The notes beneath the pieces are model-generated. The model did no database searches. It was not told where the DNA came from and saw only the letters and a program-made list of their open reading frames with translations. This document shows positions 54,455 to 64,000 of a DNA stretch of 64,000 nt, one piece after another. The position numbers were made by a program, and so were the translations under genes. Within the stretch, counting starts at the first letter, position 1; the number at the start of each line of letters is the position of its first letter. The stretch is from Scolanthus callimorphus (taxonomy: Eukaryota > Cnidaria > Anthozoa > Actiniaria > Edwardsiidae). The stretch is taken from positions 136,501 through 200,500 of the forward strand of contig JAWWUD010000055.1 in assembly GCA_033964015.1 (NCBI GenBank), written 5' to 3'.

Positions 54455-55557
54455 CCTTAAGCAACCTAATTCTAATCTAATTACTTTTGGGCGACGGGCT
54501 TTTTCAGTTGCAGCGCCGAGACTTTGGGACGCGCTTCCTTTTGAGATCAAGGCTTGCTCCAATGTGAACAGTTTTAAACAACTCTTAAAGACCCATCTTT
54601 TTAAGATTTTTGTATCTTCCGGAACGGAAGAATGAAGTTTGCTAAAGTGTTCTAAGAGATTATTCACAAGCATTGCCTGTTGAGAGGACTTAGAATCGGT
54701 GCTCCTCAAAGGTTTTTTAGATGACCAAAACGCTCGAGAATCTTGTTCCTTATCTAAGTCATCAATGGTAGCATTGTAATAGGCATGCTTCTTCTGTTTC
54801 AAAAGTGACTTGTACGATTTATTAATGTTACGAATTAATTATTAGAAACGCTGATTAGCGTTTTCGGAGGTAGAAACAATCATTATCAAACCAAGCTTGA
54901 GATTTATGCGTTTTCTTGGGGCTTTTAGAATTTTTCGCAAGTCTCAGCGAATGTTTCGCAGCTGTTTAAAAAATAAGATTAAATTGAGAAACCGCATCAT
55001 TGACACCTACTGAAGAAGGATCAAAGTTACTTTCTTGAAAAATCTCTTTCAAATTTCAAATTTCTGGGGAAAATAAAGAGTCTGTGAAATTTTGATTCGA
55101 GTCAGATCTCCAAGCAAATTGAATTGGAAGCTTGGATAGCTTAGTGTCTTAGTGTCTGCAGTCTTCTAAAGATTTTTTACGCCTTAAGCAACCTAATTCT
55201 AATCTAATTACTTATGGGCGACGGGCTTTTTCAGTTGCAGCGCCGAGACTTTGGAACGCGCTTCCTTTTGAGATCAGGGCTTGCTCCAATGTGAACAGTT
55301 TTAAACAACTCTTAAAGACCCATCTTTTTAAGATTGCGTATGATGTGTAATGTTTCTTTTTTATAATTTTAGCTTTTACTACTCTTTTTATTATTTTTAA
55401 AAATATACATTTTTTCCATTAGCATTGTAAGATTTTATACCCAGTTTTTATATGATTTAAACGATTTATTTTCATTATTATTACCATTGTAAAGCGCGCA
55501 AAACAGAAATGTATGCGCGCTATATAAGAAATTTAATTATTTTTATTATTATTTGTA
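54455..55557 (+). mobile_element. Composite: LINE 3' end duplicated around an inverted LINE fragment
   Basis: Block A (54455-54610) encodes FGRRAFSVAAPRLWDALPFE on the plus strand, the C-terminus of a CR1-type ORF2. Block B (54612-55182) is a copy of 52541-53150 from a different, minus-oriented LINE. Then block A repeats (55183-55335) and continues into a full 3' end (CATTGTAAAGCGCGCAAAAC, GCGCGCTATATAAG, AT-rich tail). Both A copies are almost identical. It looks like template switching or a replication-based rearrangement. Confidence 0.8.
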
Positions 55558-55740
55558 TACCGTAAACCTTCGCGAGAAGCCTTCGCGCAAAAATTCTCTA
55601 CGAGGCGCATTTAAATAAACCCTAATAAACTTTATAATATAACTTTAAAATATAACTGCGATATAACGCGCGCTCTGATTGTTCCAAATCTATGCTTTAT
55701 TTCACCGATAAAGTAATGGTTCTTCCCCGCTATATCATAA

Positions 55741-55876
55741 AAGCATTAGAGCACAACTTTCTGTGACTTTATCGGCGACCTGCGGCTCGTGATTTTACAA
55801 CGTTCTCGTGTCTCTCCCAACATCACGCGTGCTCTATTGCGCCGATAAAGTCATAGAAAGTTGTACTCTTATGCTT
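55741..55876. repeat. Foldback
   Basis: AAGCATTAGAGCACAACTTT pairs with AAAGTTGTACTCTTATGCTT, and GACTTTATCGGCG pairs with CGCCGATAAAGTC. It is preceded by CGCGCGCTCTGATTG at 55667, the recurrent CCAAT-type motif. Confidence 0.8.
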
Positions 55877-56549
55877 AAATATATCACTAGTTGATTACCC
55901 GTGAAAAAATTCACTCAGTCTTTGAAGGGTGTCTTTGAGTGGATGGCAAAACAAATTGTTTAATATTTTTTGTCACAGTAAGAAAAGTCTTTGTAGACAA
56001 CTTTTCTGGTGCTGTAGATGCCTGTTTTTTTCTTGGCGCATGCCCTTGAAAATATAATCACAGCTTTTTTTTGTTCAAGGAAAACTACATTGTGATGTTT
56101 GGTCACAAAGACCCATGATTAAACTTTCAGAATACATTTTGGATGTATTTCAAGAAAGCTTTTTACAAAGAAGGTGAGTTTTATAATATTTCAAAGTGAA
56201 TCTTTGTCTTCCTAATTATTTTCTATTTACAAACACTGCCGGGGATTTACATGTAGTTCAAGCAAAGTCATTGACATTTGAAATGGCCCCCTTCAGTACT
56301 TTGACTTTTGGAATCGCCCCCTGTAGTACTTTGAGGTACTGATTGCTTAGTGATTTCAAAACATTTAATGATCTGAAACCCGAAAACGACTTCAATTTTC
56401 AGCAGCAAGCAACTCAGCTTGGAATTTTTTTCTTGTTTTTCTCTTGGCGCGCGCACTTAAATGGCTTCCCAGGCACATCCATGCGAAGGAACATGGAGCT
56501 CGGCGAGATCACTTTTTAAATCGTGGATACGCGTAGCGTAAACACGAGT
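55877..56549. other. No gene recognised
   Basis: It contains the dispersed motif TACCCGTGAAAAAATTCAC (about 55896) also seen at about 335. Otherwise AT-rich with a GGCGCGCGCACTT patch. Nothing supported. Confidence 0.4.
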
Positions 56550-56754
56550 TAGAACGGATTTCACATGACTGTCAACACTTGTTATGTAATTTCGATTGCT
56601 CTGCGTTCTCATTGGCTACTCGTTTTTCTCAGCCAATCAAATTCTGTTAATACAATTGTGTAATTACTTAGTAACTGGTTCGGCTTGCAATTGGCTGAGA
56701 AAAAAGCCATTTAGGAGCAATTGTTTTCACGACAGTCATGTGAAAACCGCTCTA
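56550..56754. mobile_element. 205-bp TIR MITE
   Basis: TAGAACGGATTTCACATGAC at the left and GTCATGTGAAAACCGCTCTA at the right are the ends. CTCATTGGCTACTC and AGCCAATCAAATT lie inside. A solitary related end occurs at about 17490-17513. Confidence 0.75.
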
Positions 56755-56795
56755 TTCGGTGGGCCAAATGTCACTCGCTCGCTCATAGCTCAAGT

Positions 56796-57034
56796 GTTAG
56801 CTCATGACGTCATCAAAAATAGAAACATTTATATCTCAAGAACGGAACATCGCCATTGACCAAACTTGGCTTAAGTTATCTTCGTAACAAGTGGAGTCCA
56901 GCACCAAAGTCACATGACATTACGTCATCGATGACGTCAACAAAACAAAAAAAATTAATATCTCGAGAAAGGAGCATCGCTAGGTGATCAAACTTGGGTA
57001 AAGTTTTCGTGACAAGGGGGGTCCAGCACTTATA
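56796..57034 (+). repeat. HEF array relic (about 2 units)
   Basis: TATCTCAAGAACGGAACATC, GACCAAACTTGGCTTAAGTT, then TTACGTCATCGATGACGTCA and a second CAAACTTGGGTAAAGTTTTC match the HEF-E unit type. No HEF ends nearby. Confidence 0.7.
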
Positions 57035-58285
57035 TCATCCAAGATGATACAAAACTGGGTGTTTCTTTCGAATTCTAACGGACTAGAACTTGGTCAAACG
57101 AGAAAATCAGTTTATGACAAATAATTATTGATTTGATTAATAATTCATTAATAATTAACGAAAATATCACATCTGTTTTCTACCTTTAAAACGCTTTAAA
57201 ATGATATATAATACATGTACGTAGCTTAAAAGATGTCGAAATTACAACTCTTTTGGCGAAAGAGCCCTTGAACCTTTCCCCATACCTTAATGCAGTAGAA
57301 TGTAGTATAGTCAGTTATGTTCAGGGCCGGCTCTGATACGAAAACATTTTGCAGGTCTGTGACTGGCAAGGGTTCAACATGAACATGTTTAATTGACAAC
57401 GAATCTCGCTACTCTTTCACCCTTCATTCTTATTGAGATAAAAGAAGGTTGCAGTTTTCAGTAGACTTGCCCCAAGTCGTCCTCTATGTTTTTCCTTGCA
57501 CGGTCCCGTGGCGCGCGGGAGAGTACAAAAAAATACCCAATTAAAAAAAAAAGCGAAACAGCGACCTTTGAGAAAGCCTATTCTTTCAGAAGAGCTGATG
57601 AGCTCTGATATTACGGTGTGATCCGTCATTTCTTCTCCTTCAAGTTTGTTGTGATAATCTTTCTTCTCTTGTTGTAGCAAGATTTGCCTTCCTCGCCTGT
57701 GCTCGTCCTGCTTTTCTTTTCAAACAGTCTTATCATTTCATCCATCCCAATCGCAGGTTATATTACAATTCTATTTTCACCTGCTTTCTAATGAGCGCAT
57801 CTCCAAAAGCAATTCTTTTAAACTCGCCAAACCGGTTATTGGTAATGCATTGCTCTCCCTGGCATAAAGCTAGGCCTCACTGACTTGCCATGTGCCAGTT
57901 TCGCGCCCAGCTTGACAGGCGATGAAAATTTTCTACGGTCTACTCGAAAAACAGTTTTTTTTTTCTTATTTTGCACACTGAAATTAGCTACCGTGGATAA
58001 ATAACGAAGTTATGGTGGATAAATAATAAAGTTACTATTATTGCATTACATACTTGTAATGATGTCAAGAGCACAGGATGTAATGTACGGGAAAATGTCG
58101 AATGCCTTGTTTCCCGCGTTCAACTGAAAAATAAAACAAAAAACAGTCTGAATCATTTAGTCCTTACAAAAATGAATAGGGCATTTAGACAAACATAAGT
58201 TGCTCTCCAAACCAACTAGGCAAAACTCCATTGTTCTACGGCCTCAAGGGTTCTCCACGTAGGATATGTCTTATGTAGTAGTAGT
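57035..58285. other. No gene recognised
   Basis: AT-rich with AATTAATAATTCATTAATAA simple sequence. An 87-residue minus-strand ORF (57417-57680) has no domain. Nothing supported. Confidence 0.4.
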
Positions 58286-58293
58286 AGTATAGC

Positions 58294-58678
58294 CCCGGGG
58301 GGGAGGGGACTACCATATTTTATGGTCGGGGGATGATCGTCGGAAATTCTCAGTCTCACCCCTAAAAGATATCAAACATGGCGTGGCTCAAATAATTTGT
58401 TGCCCTAAAAGCCCTAAAAGATGAGGCCTTATATGCCAAGTAGGCGCGAAGGAAACAGGTAACAGGTAAAAGATACCCACCATGAAATTTCCGTGTTTGA
58501 CTAAAATGCTGCCATTAATGTTGTCTAATTTATCGTCTTTTCATCGAGTAATCTCTCTTTCTTACATGGTTTTTAGAAGCACCATCATGAGACAAAACAA
58601 TAAGGACACATATTTCGTCCCTAAAAGATACCAATCTCCTAAGAGATACGACGATCATCGATCATAACCTCCCCCGGG
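58294..58678. mobile_element. hAT-type MITE, copy G3
   Basis: The ends are CCCGGGGGGGA and CCCCCGGG. Inside are GATGATCGTCGGAAATTCTC and its approximate complement near ACGATCATCGATC, with CCTAAAAGATA repeats. AGTATAGC flanks both sides (58286-58293 and 58679-58686), an exact 8-bp duplication. Confidence 0.8.
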
Positions 58679-58686
58679 AGTATAGC

Positions 58687-59631
58687 TTTATTTTGGTAAC
58701 GCCCCATTCAAACTAGGTGAAACGTCCCTCGAGGTATTCAAGTTATGAAGTCTGAGGTGTAATGTTGTGTAATAATACCAATGTCATGTATTGTGGGTTT
58801 GCAATGAGACCGATTTGCAGTGAGTCTGCTTAAGCGATATTTAGTTCCTAATTTCTCCGAACCGATTGTTTTTCGTTTGCTGCCACTTGGTAAGTCGCTT
58901 TAACATTCATTGTTCTTCTTCGTTATTTGAAAAAGACGGCAAAAAATCGGTTAGAAGTTTTATGTATGACCAATTTGTTCAATTCTTTGTTTATGAACTT
59001 TACACACAGGATAAATTGCAAAATTATACAATAGTCCCTCCTATCTTCTTGGTTCTTGCACTGAAGTTTCCTTGGATACAAATGTTTGTCGTTACAGGTA
59101 AGATTAGGCTCGCAATTCAGTTGCCGTTGTGCTTTTCGAGTCTTAAGTATCTTGAGGCGTATAAGCTACACAATTTTAGTCGACACTCATCAAGCAATTT
59201 CCATGAGGCCAATTGTAATATACAACTACATATACAAACTATAATACTTAAGTAATTTATTGAGCCTACAAAAAAGAAAATTTGTCTCGTCTTTCTGTTA
59301 AGGAGAACTTTTGTTGCTATATGTCTACTTTCAGGTAATTGATTATTTTGTGTAATCGGTGTAACTTTTCTATTATAATTACCTTGCAGTATAATCTCTA
59401 GTAATTTATTATTCTAGCAGCCAAAAATATTAGCAATCGGAGCGCGTTTTCTGGAAAAAGCCGGCGATTAAATGTTAGTATATTTTTCCTGTGGAACAGG
59501 CGCGGGCCACCTTAAAATCAGGCCTCTGGTACCTTTTAAAATGGGGATTGATTCGAAAACATGAAATGCAGGTACCTCATACGGGTCCGTTCTACCAAGT
59601 CAAGCAAAATTTGCATACCGAGAATGGAGGC
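58687..59631. other. Spacer; 129-residue ORF and a hAT-MITE fragment
   Basis: The ORF at 58866-59255 is AT-rich with hydrophobic N-terminal residues and no recognisable domain. The sequence from 59508 to 59580 (AAAATCAGGCCTCTGGTACC, CAGGTACCTC) matches the interior of MITE G1, so it is a truncated relative. Confidence 0.4.
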
Positions 59632-59686
59632 TATAATCGATTTATGAGCCGAGGTCCGCAGGGCCGAGTCGATTATAGCCGATTAT
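59632..59686. repeat. Foldback
   Basis: GGCTATAATCGATT and GTCGATTATAGCC are inverted around GCCGAGGTCCGCAGGGCC. A further inverted pair GGCGCTATTCA / TGAATAGCGCC extends to 59755. Confidence 0.7.
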
Positions 59687-61112
59687 GGCGCTATTCACTG
59701 TTTATCAACATTGTCATTCTAATGCTAATGTGCCAACCGTAGATTGAATAGCGCCCTTTGTTCTGGGAACCAATCGATCTCTGGTTGGCACATTAATAAC
59801 AATGGATGACGTCAGCGTGAACAGCGCGATGGCCGACATTCCAGCATGTGGAAACTGTCCGCTCGTTGAAGGAGCAGTCAAGTCAAACCAACAGACCGTG
59901 AACTAGACGAGCACAACCAATAGAGAACTTTGGAAATTTTTTGGGGGCGCATATGACGTCACATTCGCTTTTGGGGCCTCAGATTGAGATCAAAAGTTCA
60001 TGCCCGTCCGAGGTGAAAAACCGGTGAAAACGTTGTCTCCTAGTATGGTTTCTGGTGTTCAAGTTCGGTAAACAGATAAACATACGTCTTTAGATTATCA
60101 AGAACAAACGCCAAGGGAAAATAGCTTGGAAAAACTTCCAAAGAACTCTTTACCTTTAACTTTTTATCGTCCCCAGTTGAAGATAGACATGCATTTTGGA
60201 TTTAAACTTACTAATTGCGTTTGAGATGGATTAGCAAAGCAAGGATTTACAGAGAAAGTATTAGGACTTTGTGGATGAATAGATTTTTACGTTGATTCAC
60301 GGATAATCAGATCAGAAGTTTGCTTCAAACAATCCGAACAGTCTTCTTGTGCGAGAATGCAGGTTTGTGAAAATAAAGAACTGAACTTACAGCGGTAAGC
60401 ATATGTGGTTTCCTTAATATTTTATTTAAGAAACTACAGAAGTTTGTCACCTACATTTTACTAAAAGAAAGTTGTTTAAGAACAAATGTTGTGGGGGAAA
60501 TGGTTTTGCGATAGTGGTGGTAGATTTTCTGATTGTCATTTTGACAAAAAACCACTGAGTATGAGTTTTTGCTTTTCAGGTTTTTGCTTTTCAGGTCTTT
60601 CCAGCAACAAACAACTGTAGGTGTCTATAAATGTTTTCAGCCTTTTTATCTGCTTTACAATATGGAAATAATTCAACAAATACATCGATTCCTCTATTTA
60701 TCACTGTGGAAAATTTTAATAAATTCAGGCGCGAAAAACCAAAACACTGCAACAGAAAGTATGATTTACGTGAGCTTTGTACGCTCATTGGCTGTATTTT
60801 GACAGTTGACAAGTAATTGACAACTCGATCACGCGTGCTATGTTGGGGGTGTGTCACGGGGCGTCAAGTCAAAAACACCGGCCTTCCTGGCAGGCTCTCA
60901 TGTGCACGAATGCTCTCAAAAAGCTTCTAGTCTACCAAAAAACAAGCCTCAAAACAACGTGCGCGCGCTTTGCCACATGTGTAGAGGGCGCTCGTCCGCC
61001 GTGCGCCTAATAAAGAGAGCAAACTTCACCAGAAACAAAGAGAGCCTGCGGGCAGGCTATCAGGGGCCAGTTTCCGTGAACTTTGACTGTGTTGTTATTA
61101 TCTGATATTTGT
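59687..61112. other. No gene recognised
   Basis: GTGCCAACC / GGTTGGCAC inverted pair near 59740-59790. TTTTTGCTTTTCAGGT doubled at about 60570. Several overlapping ORFs of 60-90 residues without domains. Nothing supported. Confidence 0.4.
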
Positions 61113-61354
61113 ATTTGAAATTACTTAATAGACAATCCCGATTTTGCCATGGGATTCTGCAGAATTTCCTGTGAGTGGTTAGGTACAAACAAAAATACAG
61201 GTATAGTTATAACACACACACATGTGGTTAGGCACAAACAAAGAAACACATCATTTTATGCAATAAACACACAACTCACTTTATACTTTTATGCATTCAT
61301 GTAGATTCTTTACATAAAACCAGAAAAGGACCCGTCACTCTGTGACGGGAACGA

Positions 61355-61800
61355 AAGATAACAGACGTCATTTTCTCTTGCAGACAGTTATATTATCTAT
61401 GCACTGGTGTTGGGCAATGGCTAGGATATACCTCCCCCATGCCGAAATAAAGCAGTATTGTTTGGCCAAACAAAGCGTCATGTGCATTTCGCCGTTGTTG
61501 GCCCTGGCTATGCATGGTCTCCCTGTGGTGTCTCCTTGGTTTTGGCGCGACAATTACGCACGCGCACCAGAAAGATAACACGTCATTTTCTCTTGCAGAC
61601 AATTATATTATCTATGCATTTAAATTTACGGGTCGTTGATGGTGTTGGGCAATGGCTAGGCAATACCTTCCCCATGCCGAAATCAAGCAGTATTGTTTGG
61701 CCAAACAAAGCGTCATGTGCATTTCGCCCTTGTTTGTCCCTGGCCATGCATGGTCTCCCTGTGGTGTCTCCTTGGTTTTGGCGCGAAAATTAGGCCGCGC
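61355..61800 (+). repeat. Two direct copies of a 225-bp segment
   Basis: CGTCATTTTCTCTTGCAGAC, GTGTTGGGCAATGGCTAGG, TTTGGCCAAACAAAGCGTCA and GGTGTCTCCTTGGTTTTGGC occur in both (61360 and 61581 starts). Copy 2 has an insertion of about 20 bp near 61620. Confidence 0.9.
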
Positions 61801-62132
61801 GCGAATCAGTCGTCGTATGTGCTTGAAAAATAGAATAAGAACTTTGAACCTCATCAAAAATCAAATCGACAGAGTTCACAAATAGAATCCAGCATTGTGG
61901 CTAAATGCAAACAACACTGCAGTTTTGATTTCTTTTCAATGGCAAAGTCGAATTGGGTACTCGAGTGGGGAAAGAAAACTACAAAATCTAGAAGAAAACA
62001 AATTGTAGCGGAGACTTGAGCAAAATGAGAAAGTCAACAATGCTTGTGGAAACGCGCTAAAATGCCGCGCTCTGATTGGCCGGGGGTGACCCGAACACTG
62101 ACAATGCGATTTTAATAGTATAGATATGGCTG

Positions 62133-62988
62133 CACATTGGTTACGAAACGAGTTAATGAGGAGATTAAGTGCGCTTCTGCGCACTACGTCCAAGCACCAA
62201 TTTAATTGATTCAAGAGACAAATTAGTATTCACCTTTTTAGAAGGCGGACTAAAACGGAGCATAGCAACACCAGTGACAGCATTTGTTTTTCCCTTTATA
62301 TTTCCCTGCACCAGAAATAATGGCGCCTTATAATCAATCAGACATTATGAAGAAAGATGACAATATCCCATGCAATGGACAGTTTAAAGATCGAGAATTC
62401 GTAGGATGAATAATTTTGCTCAAAGCGTTGCTATGCAAATCAGTGTTATCTGGAAAAACTTCAAAGCGCGTGCAAACTTCTTCCGCAATTTATTTTTGAA
62501 ACCTTACACAATTTTTATCAATGTTTCCTTCAGATACTGTGCTATAATGAATTCTAATCCGGTACGGTTTTAACAGTAGCACAGTTTCTCAAGGAAACAT
62601 TGATAAAAAAAATGTGTGAGGTTTCATAAATAAATTGCGGAAGAAGTTTGCACGCGCTTTGAAGTTTTTCCAGATAACACTGATTTGCATAGCAACGCTT
62701 TGAGCAAAATTATTCATCCTACGAATTCTCGATCTTTAAACTGTCCATTGCATGGGATTTTGTCATCTTTCTTCATAATGTTTGATTGATTATAAGGCGC
62801 CATTATTTCTGGTGCAGGGAAATATAAAAGAAAAAACAAATGCTGTCACTCGTGTTGCTATGCTCCGTTTTAGTTCGCCTTCTAAAGTTGAATACTAATT
62901 TGTTTCTTGAATCAATTAAATTGGTGCTTGGACGTAGTGCGCAGAAGCGCACTTAATCTCCTCATTAACTCGGTTCGTGACCAATGTG
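62133..62988. repeat. 856-bp near-perfect palindrome
   Basis: The arms are about 400 bp. ACCAATTTAATTGATTCAAG pairs with CTTGAATCAATTAAATTGGT. TTCTTCCGCAATTTATTT pairs with AAATAAATTGCGGAAGAA. The loop is near 62545-62575. I see only scattered single differences (for example GATGACAATATCCC versus GATGACAAAATCCC), so arm identity is in the mid-to-high 90s percent by eye. No ORF. It could fold into long double-stranded RNA if transcribed. Confidence 0.9.
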
Positions 62989-63037
62989 GGCTGACAGTCA
63001 GATATGGTTCTTATAATTTAGGAAATGCGTTTGGGAG

Positions 63038-63855
63038 GGGCGTTTTATAAAATAGCCGAATTACACACTAAAGCCGAGTTTTCACGTAAAAAAATAGATC
63101 ATGTCTTACCACTGTATACATTGCTACGCGACCTCAAAATTCAATGCTGCGATGGGCGATTGGCGATTTTTAGCCGTCAATCAAACCAAAACGCTGGATT
63201 CGGCTGCTTTACTGGATCGATATTGATTGCAAAATCAACCAAAATGGTTTTAAGCTATCCTTTGGTTTCCCTTGCTTATACAATGTTTAACTCTATGTTC
63301 AAGAAAATTGATATTAAAATTTTCTTGCGTAAAATCGCCAATCGCAACAGTGAATTTTGACGGTCGCGTAGCAATGCAAGTGGTAATTCTAGCCGGAAAC
63401 TCATGATCGTCAAACTCTCTCTTTCAAAAAAGTTTTATTTCGCGTGATCACAGAAGAACAGGGCAACACGTTCAAGAGTCTCAGACTAGCCTGCGTAGCA
63501 AGCGCAAAAGGGAAAGGGAGAGGGGCCTCAAACATGATTCGCGCTCTAGCTTCTGCGGTGCATACCATGGTTCTTTGAAAGTTAAACGACAACTATGCCG
63601 TTGATTTAAAAAAATGATTGATTATAGAGTAGCCGAATTTCACACAGTCACTAGAGCCGAAAAATTTCAGAAAAATTTCATGTCTTATGCCGATTATGCC
63701 TCTTATTGTGAATTCTTGTCGGAAACTTTCTCCTTCAAATCACTTTCGTTCCTTTAAATCAGTTGTATTTCGCGTGATCACAGAAGAAGGGTAACACGTT
63801 CAAGAGTCTCAGACGGGAAACTCGTCTCTAGTGTGCGATTCAGCAATTCTCAACG
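63038..63855 (+). repeat. Tandem duplication, first copy split by a MITE
   Basis: ATAGCCGAATT-CACAC, ATTTCGCGTGATCACAGAAG and ACACGTTCAAGAGTCTCAGA occur in 63050-63480 and 63630-63815. Copy 1 contains the MITE at 63119-63376 between CATGTCTTACCAC and GTGGTAATTC. Copy 2 lacks it. Confidence 0.75.
63119..63376. mobile_element. 258-bp TIR MITE
   Basis: CATTGCTACGCGACC and GGTCGCGTAGCAATG are the ends, with CAAAATTCA...TGAATTTTG and GCGATTGGCG...CGCCAATCGC following. A paralogous flank without it is at about 63688. No coding capacity. Confidence 0.8.
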
Positions 63856-64000
63856 TAACATGATCCGCGCTCTAGCTTATGCGATGCATACACCGTTCTT
63901 TAACGTTGATGGCAATATTGACCGAATAGTTTGCACTTCCCGTCACTTCGCAAAAAAGTAGATTGTCTATTAAGTAATTTCAAATGCAAAAGTCAGGTTT

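Larger units (their letters stand above)
61113..63985. mobile_element. 2.9-kb TIR element with internal repeats
   Basis: A perfect 25-bp inverted terminal repeat lies at 61113-61137 and 63961-63985; its outer half is ATTTGAAATTACT / AGTAATTTCAAAT. It contains a direct duplication, an 856-bp palindrome and a second duplication. No transposase recognised. The right TIR lies 15 bp from the window end, so the flank cannot be checked fully. Confidence 0.7.

Noticed and set aside
52541..55182. Simple tandem segmental duplication of the LINE region
   Set aside because: Only the 52541-53150 block is shared; it is bounded by copies of a different, oppositely oriented LINE, so a composite event fits better.
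58866..59255. 129-residue protein gene
   Set aside because: AT-rich composition, no domain, no signal peptide consistent with a known family, and surrounded by MITEs.

Overview
The window reads as transposon-dominated intergenic DNA from an AT-rich animal genome. The content suggests a marine invertebrate, most likely a cnidarian such as a reef coral: Penelope-like retroelements with GIY-YIG ends and hammerhead-like motifs, CR1-type LINE tails, a tRNA-derived SINE, and very many foldback or MITE-type DNA elements. The organism assignment is inference; no rRNA, mitochondrial or diagnostic host gene is present. I found no convincing host protein-coding gene. Coding signal is limited to two Penelope reverse-transcriptase copies, four LINE fragments, a cysteine-rich relic and a few unassigned ORFs.

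The most distinctive component is a family of non-autonomous elements called HEF here (hairpin-end family). The left end is AGCGGAGCTCC followed by a GC-rich hairpin with a GAA loop. The right end is GGAGCTCCGC, a short palindrome, then CTAAATCTATATAT. A TA dinucleotide flanks both sides. One subfamily carries a tetranucleotide microsatellite and a roughly 127-bp tandem array with CACGTG and TGACGTCA sites; the other carries single-copy filler. The layout resembles pearl/DINE/Helentron-type elements. Three interrupted hosts give filled/empty comparisons that fix the termini: HEF-C inside a palindromic element, HEF-D inside a Penelope copy, and HEF-B inside HEF-A.

Layout. 1-2.3 kb: HEF remnant, direct repeats and nested TIR elements. 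2.3-11 kb: an old long-TIR element, interrupted by HEF-C (2442-7313) and a TTAA-flanked MITE, with a SINE and a LINE end in its centre. 11-15 kb: a related TIR copy, then HEF-E. 15-19 kb: an inverted-repeat array element with a CXC-like relic, and further TIR elements. 20.7-25.5 kb: a hAT-type MITE, a LINE 3' end, HEF-I and a coiled-coil ORF. 25.7-29.2 kb: inverted minisatellite arrays and foldbacks. 29.2-40.9 kb: a nest of HEF-A, HEF-B, an 8.5-kb TIR element and a 5.6-kb CACTG-ended element. 40.9-51.1 kb: a Penelope copy split by HEF-D, then a full-length Penelope copy with inverted terminal repeats. 51.7-55.6 kb: LINE fragments and a template-switch-like composite. 56-64 kb: MITEs, a HEF relic, a third hAT-type MITE, and a TIR element holding an 856-bp near-perfect palindrome.

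A pattern crosses families: the apices of many foldbacks and element ends are C-GAA-G mini-hairpins whose stems differ while the loop stays constant.
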